Part shown: positions 53,851 to 61,820 of the stretch, piece after piece
Position numbering within the stretch: the stretch's first letter is position 1
Layout of the letters: each line of letters opens with the position of its first letter
From: Acidobacteriota bacterium
Lineage (GTDB): Bacteria; Acidobacteriota; Thermoanaerobaculia; Multivoradales; Multivoraceae
DNA length: 64,000 nucleotides
Reading direction: 5' to 3'
Assembly: GCA_003388555.1 (NCBI GenBank)
Contig: QQVD01000033.1
Location: 1 to 64,000 of the forward strand
Translations under genes and position numbers: made by a program
Notes under the pieces: generated by a model
Told to the model about the DNA's origin: nothing
Databases searched by the model: none
What the model saw: the letters and a program-made list of their open reading frames with translations, nothing else

Positions 53851-54247
53851 CAGACTTCGGGTCCAACCTGGACGCCGTGACTCCGCCCGCGGTGTCGGCG
53901 AGGGCTCGCCGAAGAGCGTTGCGCCCGGACCGGGTATCCACAGCGTCCTCCGCAGGGGATCCGCGCCCGCGGCGGGTGTTTTTCACAACCCAGGCCGGCG
54001 TTCCACAGGGATCTCCACACGGTCTTCCGCAGCGGTGGGCGAGATCTTCCGCAGCTCTCGAGGGCTTTCCGCCACGGATTCCTGCCGCGGCTCCACACCT
54101 TTTCCACAGGCGCGGGCGAGGACCACGCCGGCAGGCTCGGGAGAGGGGCAGAAGCGCGGGAGACGCCGTCCACAGGGTTTTCCACAGCAGCCGCGCCGGC
54201 AGAGCCCGCCATCCGGCGGGCTCAGCGGGCGGCGTCGTGCGAGGAGA
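53851..54247. other. Non-coding gap between nth and the M49-like peptidase, holding a DnaA-box-like array
   Basis: 397 bp between convergent genes. From 53934 to 54186 it carries many same-strand 9-mers with a TCCACA or TCCGCA core (listed under the origin feature). Frames through it are open but their translation is repetitive and Pro/Ser/Arg-rich, so I see no gene. Confidence 0.7.
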
Positions 54248-54278
54248 TCACGGAGCCAGCGCGGCTGCCTGTGGATAC
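53934..54278. other. Candidate origin of replication / DnaA-box array
   Basis: Same-strand 9-mers related to the DnaA box TTWTNCACA: GTATCCACA (53934), TTTTTCACA (53979, perfect), CGTTCCACA (53999), ATCTCCACA (54011), GGCTCCACA (54089), TTTTCCACA (54100, perfect), CCGTCCACA (54166) and TTTTCCACA (54178, perfect). Weaker TCCGCA-core copies lie at 53946, 54023 and 54045. Neighbouring members are 11-12 bp apart in four groups, one helical turn. An inverted copy, TGTGGATAC, at 54270-54278 lies just inside the M49-like gene and is the exact complement of the first box. Such clustering is what oriC regions show. Against this: no AT-rich unwinding element is obvious, dnaA and dnaN are not adjacent, and the flanking genes converge on it. 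It could instead be a DnaA-titration site. Confidence 0.55.
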
Positions 54279-56059
54279 TCGGGTCGGATGTCCACTGGCA
54301 CGTCGTCGAGCCTGGCGATGGCGCCCTCGAGCGCGGGCGTGGCGATGCCGTAGCGGTCGAGGAAGGCGGCGGTGCCGGCGTAGTCGCCGGTCGCCTGCAG
54401 CATCAGCATCTCCCGCAGCAGCGCCTCGATGCCGGCAGGGAAGAGCTCCGAATCGACGCGGAACCGGCCCTCCTCGTCGACCACCAGGGAGCCGTGCTCC
54501 AGAAGGTAGTTGAACTGGGAGACCACGCCGCGGCCGTGCGCCTCGTGCAGCCCGAAGCGGGCCGAGCGGAAGAGCCCGGCGACGTAGGTCGGCTCGAGGG
54601 TGGCGCGCAGCGAGTTGTCGATCTCGCCGCTGTCGATGAGCCTCAGGATGTTGTAGACCCCCATCACGTCCGCCTTGGCCTCCTCGAGGGTGGAGTAGAG
54701 GTCGCGCAGCTCGAGCCGCACCTCGGTGTCGCGCCCGTCCTTGCGGATCTTGCCGGGGCCGAGGCCGTGGCTGAGCTCGTGGTGCAACACCTCGGCGAAG
54801 AACGCCTCGAAGGAGACCTGCTCGGCCTGCTCGCCGGAGAGCACCCGCTGGGCGATCGGCACCAGGATCTTCTCGTACTTGGCCCGCATGACGTTGCGCA
54901 GCAGCACCTTCTTGGACCCCTTCTCCTCGCGCACCCGCTCGTCGTTGGGCAGGTTGAAGGCGGTGGTCTGCACACCGGCCTTGCTGTCGCCGCCGACGAA
55001 GACGACATCGACGACCCGCATCGGGCTCTCGGTGCCGCGCTGCAGGTTCTTGTGCTCGTCGGGGATCGGCAGGCCGCGTTCCAGCGTCGGCAGCAGCGCC
55101 TTGAAGCGCTCCAGCTCTGCCGACTGCTGCGGCAGGTCGACGGTGACGAAGGCCTCGAAGGCCGCCTTGTAGCCGAACAGCGAGTCCTCGTAGACCTCGT
55201 AGGGGCCGATGGTGACCTCGACCGGGGCGTCGAGGTCCATCCAGGCGAGGTCGCTCTCGTAGTAGTCGTCGCTGGCGAAGGCGTCGGCACGCAGCTCGAG
55301 GTAGCGGCGCAGCGACGCGTTCCCGGTGCTCGCGGCGGCGCTGCGCAGCAGGGCGGCCGCGGGCTCGAGCCATTCGCGGTAGACCACCGAGTACGGCTCG
55401 GCCACCAGGCCCGCCTCGGGCCCGCGCCGCACCACGGTGTACAGGGAGGTCATCGCCTCGGCCTGTTCTGGATGCTCGGCGATCCAGCCTTCGAGCTCCT
55501 CCCTGGTCAGGTCGGTGGGGTAGTAGCCCGCTCCTGGTGGGTGCGGCGGTGCGCCGTCGACGAAGGGGTGCATGTCGTCGAGGCGATCCCATGGACCGAA
55601 GTTGACCTCGAAGTACTCCCGCACGGGTGGTGGCGCGTCGGCGAGCGCGGCACGCATCTGTGGGTTCTCGGTCCACACCTGGCGCAGGAAGACCTCGTCC
55701 ATCAGCCGGGCGGCGCGGATCAGATCCCCGAGCACTGCACGTTCGGAACCAGGTACCCCGGAGAGGTCGGCATCCAGAGAGGTCGGCTCGAACTGCGCCA
55801 GGCGTTCCTCGACCGGCGGCTGCAGTCCGGCGTCGGGCCCGGCGTCGGCCGCCGCGCCCTCGCCGGTGGCGTCGCCGCCGCAGCCGGTGAGCAGGAGGAG
55901 GCCGGCGACGAGGGCGGCGGCCGCAGAGGGAAACCGACGACTGCCCCTCGGCGGCTTCGTCGTCGATCCGAGCGCCGACCGGTGGGGTCGGTCCGCTCGC
56001 TCCCACAGGTCCGGTGCGATGCGATGCGACGGAGCGCTGGCGTTCGTTTCCTGGTTCAC
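54248..56059 (-). CDS. Dipeptidyl-peptidase III-like (M49-type) lipoprotein
   Basis: 603 residues from a GTG with AGGAGG 8 bp upstream. A lipobox (LVAGLLLLTGCGG) sits near residue 60. The zinc site is EVLHHELSHGLGPGK near residue 430 with a second element LEEAKADVMGVYN near 470. These correspond to the HEXXGH and EECRAD elements of M49 peptidases, but the first is the shorter HELSH form. Upstream, FNLPNDERVREEKGSKKVLL and MRAKYEKILVPIAQRVL match the bacterial DPP III-like group. It is probably an envelope exopeptidase acting on peptides, and zinc-dependent. The C-terminus overlaps a DnaA-box-like 9-mer. The LolA-like gene lies upstream on the same strand. Confidence 0.85.
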   Translation of the reverse strand: MNQETNASAPSHRIAPDLWERADRPHRSALGSTTKPPRGSRRFPSAAAALVAGLLLLTGCGGDATGEGAAADAGPDAGLQPPVEERLAQFEPTSLDADLSGVPGSERAVLGDLIRAARLMDEVFLRQVWTENPQMRAALADAPPPVREYFEVNFGPWDRLDDMHPFVDGAPPHPPGAGYYPTDLTREELEGWIAEHPEQAEAMTSLYTVVRRGPEAGLVAEPYSVVYREWLEPAAALLRSAAASTGNASLRRYLELRADAFASDDYYESDLAWMDLDAPVEVTIGPYEVYEDSLFGYKAAFEAFVTVDLPQQSAELERFKALLPTLERGLPIPDEHKNLQRGTESPMRVVDVVFVGGDSKAGVQTTAFNLPNDERVREEKGSKKVLLRNVMRAKYEKILVPIAQRVLSGEQAEQVSFEAFFAEVLHHELSHGLGPGKIRKDGRDTEVRLELRDLYSTLEEAKADVMGVYNILRLIDSGEIDNSLRATLEPTYVAGLFRSARFGLHEAHGRGVVSQFNYLLEHGSLVVDEEGRFRVDSELFPAGIEALLREMLMLQATGDYAGTAAFLDRYGIATPALEGAIARLDDVPVDIRPEYPQAAALAP

Positions 56060-56094
56060 TCGTCTTCCTCCTCAGGTGGCAGCGCCGCGATGGG

Positions 56095-56922
56095 TCAGCG
56101 CTGCTGCACGGTCACCCCGGCTGGCGGCGAATAGGCAAAGGCGTCGCCGGGCAGGGCGCCGTCGTCCAGCAGCTCGTAGTCCTCGAAGCGCACGTCGAGT
56201 GCCGGCCGCTCGGGATCGCCGAGGCGCATGCGTAGAGGCAGGCCGTCGCGGCGCAGCTCGAGCCGCATGCCGCCCGCGAAGAGGGCGGCGGTGGCGCCGA
56301 GGCGATCCTCGAACTCGACGCTCGGCACTCCCGCCAGCACGACGCCTCCACCGGCGGCACGTTGCTCGACCTCGAGCTGCATCAGTGAGGCCAGCTCGAA
56401 GACCTGGCGGAACGGATCCAGGCCGCCGAGACCGGCGCCCATCCCCGGCAGACCGCCGGCGAGGGAGATCTCGTCGAGGCGGTCGGCGGTCGTCTTGGCC
56501 ACCTGTGGACGGCTCTCGGCGTTCTCGGTCTCGACCCAGACGACGCGGCCGTCGGACACCACCAGGGCGCGGAGCTCGACGCTACCGAGCCCCGCCGCCT
56601 CGAGGTCGACTTCGGCTTCGCTGCGCATCCGCCCGGAGCCGCCGTAGAGGAGGTCCATGCCGATCGTGGACCTCAGCTCGCCGCCGGGTTGCTGGAGCCG
56701 CGCCTGCACCAGGCAACGCACCCGCAGCGGCGCCCTTCGATCGAGCTCCTCGAGGCGCTCCAACCAGACCGCCGCCTCGTCGTCGCTGGTCGGCGTCGCG
56801 GCGAGCGCCCGGTAGGTCGGCATCGCTGCGACCAGCAGCGTCGCCAGCGCCAGGACCGGCGCCGAGGGGAGGGACGCGCCTGTCCTGCGATCCGGGTGGG
56901 TACAGCGGCGAGCGGTTGGCAC
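56095..56922 (-). CDS. LolA-like outer-membrane lipoprotein-sorting-type protein
   Basis: 275 residues from a GTG with ggagacc upstream. A signal segment (VLALATLLVAAMPTYRALAA) ends near residue 42. The mature part is a series of beta-strands: LRVRCLVQARLQQPGGELRS, DLLYGGSGRMRSEAEVDLEA, VSDGRVVWVETENAE and the closing ALDVRFEDYELLDDGALPGD, then AFAYSPPAGVTVQQR. That closing pattern (derivative of a fitted parameter, then F.Y.PP.G..V) is typical of LolA/LolB-fold and outer-membrane sorting-like proteins in Acidobacteriota. It is probably periplasmic. It precedes the M49-like gene with a 35-bp gap and may be co-transcribed with it. Confidence 0.78.
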   Translation of the reverse strand: MPTARRCTHPDRRTGASLPSAPVLALATLLVAAMPTYRALAATPTSDDEAAVWLERLEELDRRAPLRVRCLVQARLQQPGGELRSTIGMDLLYGGSGRMRSEAEVDLEAAGLGSVELRALVVSDGRVVWVETENAESRPQVAKTTADRLDEISLAGGLPGMGAGLGGLDPFRQVFELASLMQLEVEQRAAGGGVVLAGVPSVEFEDRLGATAALFAGGMRLELRRDGLPLRMRLGDPERPALDVRFEDYELLDDGALPGDAFAYSPPAGVTVQQR

Positions 56923-57026
56923 GTTTCGGTCTCCGGAAGCGCGGCGGCTGCGGGTTGGTGGTGTGATGGTGGTGTGGTGGGGGTGGGTCGCGGCGCGGGC
57001 AGGGCGTCGCCGTCGCAGATGCTACG

Positions 57027-57542
57027 TCAGCGCGGCGGCGGCTCCGCCGAGGCCAGGTCGGCCAGCAGGGCGTCGAGCGGCGCCGTGTAGCCGAGCAGGT
57101 AGTGGTGGGCGAAGCGTCGACTGGGCTGGCGGACCACGCCGTCGTCGCGCAGCCGGACGGCGCTGCCGCGGCCCGAGGGCGTGACGGTGAAGGTCCAGGT
57201 GCCCGAGAAGCCGCCGCCCGTCGCAGCGTAGTGCACGACGAGCTCCCCCGCCGCCCCGGCCGCGCCCCCGCTGCGTTCACCCGCTCCGAGGCGGAGGAAG
57301 AGGCCGCCCGCGGGCCCCTCGAGCAGCACCTCGCCGGTGACCTCGCGAGCGCTGTCGACGCCGCGGCGCCACCGTGGCCAGCCGTCGAGGTCGCTGAGCA
57401 GATCGAGCACCGCCGCCGGCGGCAGGGCGACGTTGCGCTCGGCCCGCGCCACGTGCTCCGCCGGCGCGGTCACGCCGAGGAGCCACGGCACGATCAGCAG
57501 GGCCAGGACGACGATCAGGAGGACGGCTGCCAGGAGACGCAT
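57027..57542 (-). CDS. Membrane-anchored SRPBCC (polyketide-cyclase-like) protein
   Basis: 171 residues. A single N-terminal membrane helix (LLAAVLLIVVLALLIVPWLL, residues ~3-22) is followed by a START/SRPBCC domain: VARAERNVALPPAAVLDLLS, then DLDGWPRWRRGVD, later TWTFTVTPSGRGSAVRL and FAHHYLLGYTAPLDALLADL. Such proteins bind hydrophobic ligands in a helix-grip pocket. It is probably anchored to the inner membrane facing the periplasm. The ligand is unknown. It sits between the kinase and the LolA-like gene on the same strand. Confidence 0.85.
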   Translation of the reverse strand: MRLLAAVLLIVVLALLIVPWLLGVTAPAEHVARAERNVALPPAAVLDLLSDLDGWPRWRRGVDSAREVTGEVLLEGPAGGLFLRLGAGERSGGAAGAAGELVVHYAATGGGFSGTWTFTVTPSGRGSAVRLRDDGVVRQPSRRFAHHYLLGYTAPLDALLADLASAEPPPR

Positions 57543-57672
57543 GGGAGGGCGGGTCGGGAGGGTCTGCCGCTCGTCTCGGCGGACGGGTCGGCGCCGCGGT
57601 CGTCTGTCCGGCGAGGCACCGCGGCGGTCTGCGGGTCGGCGGTGAAGTCGTGGCGGCCCCGGCCACCGCTGA

Positions 57673-59976
57673 TCAGCCCGGCTCGGCCGTCGTCGGCTCC
57701 GCAGCCGGTGCTCGCGCCAGGAAGCGGGAGACCGTGCGCGCCTCCTGGGCTGCAGTGAAGTCGCCCAGCCGTTCGTAGAGCGCGGTCGCGGCCTCGGCCT
57801 CGCGGAAGGCGACGGCTGGATCCCCGGCGCTGGCCAGCGCGCGAGCCAGCTCGAGGTGGGCGGCGGCGCGCACCGCCAGCTTGCCGGAGCGCTCGGCGCG
57901 CTGGAGACTGGAGCGGGCGGCTTCGACGTAGGCCTCGGGCGGCGCCGTCGCCGCCGCGAGTCGCGCCGCGAGCAGGTCGACCACCGGGTCGGCGCCGGAG
58001 CGCGCGGCGAGGCGCGCCAGCGAATCGCGCGCGTCCTGCCAGCGCTGGGCCTCGATCTGCGCCTGCACCAGCTCGAGGCCGTAGATCGTGACCTCGGGGT
58101 AGAACTCGAAGAGGGCAGACCACGCTCGCTCCGCTTCGAGCACGTCTCCCTCGATCTCGGCGGTGGTCGCCTGCAGCACGAGCTGCTCGTGTCGCGGCGC
58201 CGGCGCGTCCTCACGTGCCCGGCGCAGCTGTCGCCGCGCCTCCTCGGCGTCGCCGAGCCGCCACAGGGTGCGTGCGAAGTGGGCGCCGAGAGCGGCGTCG
58301 GAGCCGGAGGAGGATCGCTCGAACAGCCAGCGCGCCGCCTGCAGGTTGAGGTCTCCGAGCTCCGCCAGCGCCGCCGTGCCGAGGGCCTCGCGCCAACGCG
58401 CCTGTGCCTCGCTCGAGGCGCCGCCGGCAGCGGACGAGGTGTCGAGCCCGAGCTCGGTACCGAGCTGGCGGGCGACGCGGTCGAGCTCGTCGTGCAGGTC
58501 GGAGATCACGGCGCGGAATCGAATCTGGCGCAGGCGCAGATCGTCGCGGATCTGGATCTCGCCGAAGACCAGCTCCTGCTCGTCGTCGACGCCGTAGCTC
58601 CCGCTGACCACGGTGTCGCCGACCGCGCCGGCGGCGAGCCCGGTGGCCCGCTTCGCGCCGCCGGGGCCGGGCGGCGAGAGCTCGATGCCGTCGATCACCC
58701 GGGTGTCGACTTCGCCGTGCTCCCCCAGGGTGGCGGCGATGTAGCGCGCGATCCCCGAGGTGAGCCACTCCCGACCCGGTTGGCCGCTCTCGTACTCAGG
58801 GCGCGCCACCGCTATCTGCGGTGTGACTCCCTTTGCCAACAGGCTGGAGACCAGCGTCTCGGTGGGCTCGATCCGCTCGAGCAGGCTGCCGATCGCGAGC
58901 GTCGCCACCAGGCCGATGACCAGCGCCGCGGCGGAACCGAGCAGGAATCCCCGTCGGGCGACAGGCCTGGGCTCGGGCAGCTGGATCGGGATCGACGTCG
59001 AGTCGAGAGGCTTCTGCGGAGTGCCGGCGAGGACCGCCACCAGCTCGTCGAGGTCGGTGAGGCGCTCCTTGCGATCGACCTTGAGGCAGCGCAGGATGGC
59101 CCTTTCCCAGTTCTCCGGCAGGTCGGCGCGCAGGATCCTCGGTGACGGCGGCGCCTGGGTCAGTCGCTTGATCGCGGTCGAGATCTCGTTGCTACCGGTG
59201 AAGGGTCGGCGCCCGGTCAGCATCTCGTAGATGACGATGCCGAGCGAGTAGACGTCGGCTGCCGGGGTGATCTCGTCGCCGGTGAGCTGCTCCGGGGCCA
59301 TGTAGTAGGGCGTCCCGACGACGATGCCGGTGTTGGTCACCTCGCTCGAATCGGGGCCCTCGCCGCGCGCCAGGCCGAAGTCGGTGATCACCGCCCGCAC
59401 CTCGTCGCCCTGGCGCGCCAGCATCACGTTGGCGCTCTTGAAATCGCGGTGGATGATGCCGACGCGGTGCGCCGCCTTGAGTCCCTCGACCATGTCGACG
59501 ATGACCGGCAGCGCCTCGTCGGGAGTCATCGGCCCCTGTTTCTGTATCCGTTGCGACAACGTCTCGCCGACCAGCAGTTCCATGGTCAGGAAGAGGGTCT
59601 GCTCGGGCCCGCTCGGCCCGTCGATACCGTGTCGGAAGACGTCGAAGATCCGGCTCACGTTGGGGTGGGTGACCTGGCGAGCGAGCGCGATCTCGCGTCG
59701 GAACCGCTCGATGGCGAGCTCGTCCTGTGCCACCTCGGGACGCACGATCTTGAGCGCCACGGGGCAACGCAGCTCGAGATCGAACGCCTCGTAGACCTCG
59801 CCGGCGCCACCGCGTGCGATGAAGCGGAGGATCTTGAAGCGCTGCTGCAGGATCTCGCCGGCGCCGAGGGTCGACTGCTCGCGGTAGGGACGGCCGACGA
59901 CGGCGCCCATGCGCCCGGAGCCCTCGTGGGAGCTGGCGGCGCCGCTACCGAGGTTGGCGGTCTCTTCGCGCGTCAC
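57673..59976 (-). CDS. Transmembrane Ser/Thr protein kinase with C-terminal TPR-type domain
   Basis: 767 residues from a GTG. The kinase domain covers ~45-310: glycine loop IARGGAGEVYEAFD, VALKIV (Lys), Glu helix, HRDFKSANVML catalytic loop (the usual HRDLK with Phe for Leu), DFGLARG and YMAPEQL. One membrane helix follows (GFLLGSAAALVIGLVATLAI, residues ~345-365). The exterior part first has a TolB/adenylate-cyclase-like segment (TSGIARYIAATLGEHGEVDT, then VVSGSYGVDDEQE), then helical TPR-like repeats to the C-terminus. It is a PknB-type receptor kinase likely to sense envelope signals. It is divergent from the EamA exporter. Such kinases often pair with ECF-like sigma factors in this phylum. 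Confidence 0.92.
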   Translation of the reverse strand: MTREETANLGSGAASSHEGSGRMGAVVGRPYREQSTLGAGEILQQRFKILRFIARGGAGEVYEAFDLELRCPVALKIVRPEVAQDELAIERFRREIALARQVTHPNVSRIFDVFRHGIDGPSGPEQTLFLTMELLVGETLSQRIQKQGPMTPDEALPVIVDMVEGLKAAHRVGIIHRDFKSANVMLARQGDEVRAVITDFGLARGEGPDSSEVTNTGIVVGTPYYMAPEQLTGDEITPAADVYSLGIVIYEMLTGRRPFTGSNEISTAIKRLTQAPPSPRILRADLPENWERAILRCLKVDRKERLTDLDELVAVLAGTPQKPLDSTSIPIQLPEPRPVARRGFLLGSAAALVIGLVATLAIGSLLERIEPTETLVSSLLAKGVTPQIAVARPEYESGQPGREWLTSGIARYIAATLGEHGEVDTRVIDGIELSPPGPGGAKRATGLAAGAVGDTVVSGSYGVDDEQELVFGEIQIRDDLRLRQIRFRAVISDLHDELDRVARQLGTELGLDTSSAAGGASSEAQARWREALGTAALAELGDLNLQAARWLFERSSSGSDAALGAHFARTLWRLGDAEEARRQLRRAREDAPAPRHEQLVLQATTAEIEGDVLEAERAWSALFEFYPEVTIYGLELVQAQIEAQRWQDARDSLARLAARSGADPVVDLLAARLAAATAPPEAYVEAARSSLQRAERSGKLAVRAAAHLELARALASAGDPAVAFREAEAATALYERLGDFTAAQEARTVSRFLARAPAAEPTTAEPG

Positions 59977-60090
59977 GTCGGTTCCCGTCGCCCCGTGAAC
60001 TGCCCGTCGCCGCCGACCAGCGTTCCCCGCGCTGCTACGCTGCCGGCGGGCGGCCGGGCCGCGTCGCGCCGATCTGCCGGAGCACCCGCC

Positions 60091-61026
60091 GTGAGCAGCA
60101 CGATCCCAGAGCCCGCCGCCGTGACCGCTCGCACGACGGGCGCGGCAGCGACGATGGTGGTGGTGGCGCTGCTCTTCTCGACCGGCGGCGCCGCGGTCAA
60201 GGCGACCGATCTGGGCGCCTGGGAGGTGGCCTGCGGCCGGTCACTGATCGCCGCTCTGGTCATCGCCGCCCTCGATCCTTCCACCGTGCGTCGGGTCGCT
60301 CGCGCGGGCCTGGCGATCGGGCTCGCCTACGCAGCCACGCTGACGCTGTTCGTCCACGCCAACAAGCTGACGACGGCGTCACACGCGGTCTTCCTACAGG
60401 CCACAGCACCATTCTACGTCTTCGCTCTGGCTCCGTGGCTGCTCGGCGAGCGGTGGAACCCCTCGCAGCGCCGAGCCGCCGTCCTCTTCGCCGCGGCGCT
60501 CCTCTGCCTGGTCCTGGGGACCTCGGCGCCGTCGGCGACCGCGTCGGCGCCGGCTCTGGGAGGCGCGCTGGCGGCGGCTTCCGCGATCACCTACGCGCTG
60601 CTGGTGATCGGGCTGCGCGCCGCCGAGCGGGACCGGCCGGGACGCACCACCGCTGCCGGCATGCAGGGCGTGCTGTGGGGGAACCTGTTCGCGGTCGCCA
60701 TCTGCCTGCTGCCGGCCGTGCGCTCGCTGCGCGGGGCCGCGGTCGGCGTCGGTGCCTCCGACCTGCTGGTCGTGGTCTACCTGGGGGCCCTCCAGGTCGG
60801 CCTCGCCTACTGGCTGATGGTGCGGGCGGTCCGTTTCCTGGCGGCGGCCCAGGTCTCCCTGCTGCTGCTCCTCGAGCCCCTGGCGAGTCCGCTGTGGGCC
60901 TACCTGCTGCACGCCGAGCGCCCGACCGCCTGGACCCTGGCCGGCGGAGCGCTGGCGTTGGCGGCGACGGCCGCGGGCCTGCGCTCGCGGCGGATCGCAC
61001 CGATCTCGACGACGCCGGTCGGGTGA
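60091..61026 (+). CDS. EamA/DMT-family transporter
   Basis: 311 residues from a GTG with ggagc 9 bp upstream; the upstream frame is not gene-like. Ten hydrophobic helices form two EamA repeats, for example MVVVALLFSTGGAAVKATDL, then ALVIAALDPSTVRR, and the second starting GGALAAASAITYALLVIGLR. EamA signatures include LTTASHAVFLQATAPFYVFA, then LGERWNPSQRRA, and LLLLEPLASPLWAYLLHAER. The family exports amino acids, metabolites or nucleotide sugars. A TACGCT hexamer at 60036-60041 may be its -10. The substrate is unknown. Confidence 0.9.
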   Translation: MSSTIPEPAAVTARTTGAAATMVVVALLFSTGGAAVKATDLGAWEVACGRSLIAALVIAALDPSTVRRVARAGLAIGLAYAATLTLFVHANKLTTASHAVFLQATAPFYVFALAPWLLGERWNPSQRRAAVLFAAALLCLVLGTSAPSATASAPALGGALAAASAITYALLVIGLRAAERDRPGRTTAAGMQGVLWGNLFAVAICLLPAVRSLRGAAVGVGASDLLVVVYLGALQVGLAYWLMVRAVRFLAAAQVSLLLLLEPLASPLWAYLLHAERPTAWTLAGGALALAATAAGLRSRRIAPISTTPVG

Positions 61027-61135
61027 TTCGGCGGCGACCGACCGGCGCGCCAGGATCCACGGCCGAATCCCCGGCTGTAATCGGGGCGGCAGCTGCGCGT
61101 CTTCCCTTGTGAACGGGATCGCGCCGCGACGACAC

Positions 61136-61159
61136 CAGCCCGACAGCCCGACAGCCCCA
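61136..61159. repeat. 8-bp tandem repeat (cagcccga)
   Basis: Three copies of cagcccga (the last ending cagcccca) lie in the gap between the EamA gene and the sigma gene. Confidence 0.65.
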
Positions 61160-61247
61160 GACGGCCGGGCAGCGCGTCGCCAGAAGGATCGGGAGGCCGG
61201 TCCTGGAGAATCCCGCGGATTTCGAGAAGTTCTGAACTGGAGGTACC

Positions 61248-61820
61248 GTGCAAGCGATGATGCAAACGGCCAGCGAGGACCGACCCTCCCTCGAAGACCT
61301 CTTCGAGGAGCACGGATCGCGAGCTTTCCGGGCCGCCTACCGGGTGACCGGCAACACCACCGACGCCGAAGACGTGGTGCAGACCGTCTTCGTCAGGTTG
61401 CTCAAGCGGCCGGACGCGATCCAGCGTCGCGACACAGCGGGCAGCTACCTGCACCGGGCTGCCGTCAACGCGGGGCTCGATCTGCTGCGCAAGCGCAAGC
61501 GGTCGCGCAGTGTCGCCATCGACGACGAGGCGGATCGCGATCCCGCCCTGCACTCCGAGCGCGAGGACAGCGAGTCCCGCCTGCGCTCGCGCGAGATCCG
61601 CGACAACCTGCGCTCGGCGATGTCGCGTCTCAAGCCTGCCGAGGCGGAGGTGTTCGCCCTGCGCTACCTGGAGGGCCTCGGCAACAGCGAGATCGCCGAG
61701 CTCCTCGACACCAGCCGCGAAACCATCGGCGTGCGGCTCTTCCGCTGCCGCGCCCGTCTCAAGACCGAGCTCGCAGACCTCGTAGACGTTGGATCTGGAT
61801 CTCTTGGAGGTGCATCATGA
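61248..61820 (+). CDS. ECF-type RNA polymerase sigma factor
   Basis: 190 residues from a GTG with ggaggt 5 bp upstream. Region 2 runs from LEDLFEEHGSRAFRAAYRVT through DAEDVVQTVFVRLLKRP (-10 recognition helix) and SYLHRAAVNAGLDLLRKRKR. Region 4 (residues ~118-180) is LKPAEAEVFALRYLEGLGNS, then EIAELLDTSRETIGVRLFRC, a clear helix-turn-helix for the -35 element. A charged linker with an acidic run (IDDEADRDPALHSEREDSES) joins them. It is co-translated with the FecR-domain protein through an ATGA overlap, so that protein is its probable partner. It is a different subtype from the ECF-like factor at the left edge. Confidence 0.93.
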   Translation: MQAMMQTASEDRPSLEDLFEEHGSRAFRAAYRVTGNTTDAEDVVQTVFVRLLKRPDAIQRRDTAGSYLHRAAVNAGLDLLRKRKRSRSVAIDDEADRDPALHSEREDSESRLRSREIRDNLRSAMSRLKPAEAEVFALRYLEGLGNSEIAELLDTSRETIGVRLFRCRARLKTELADLVDVGSGSLGGAS

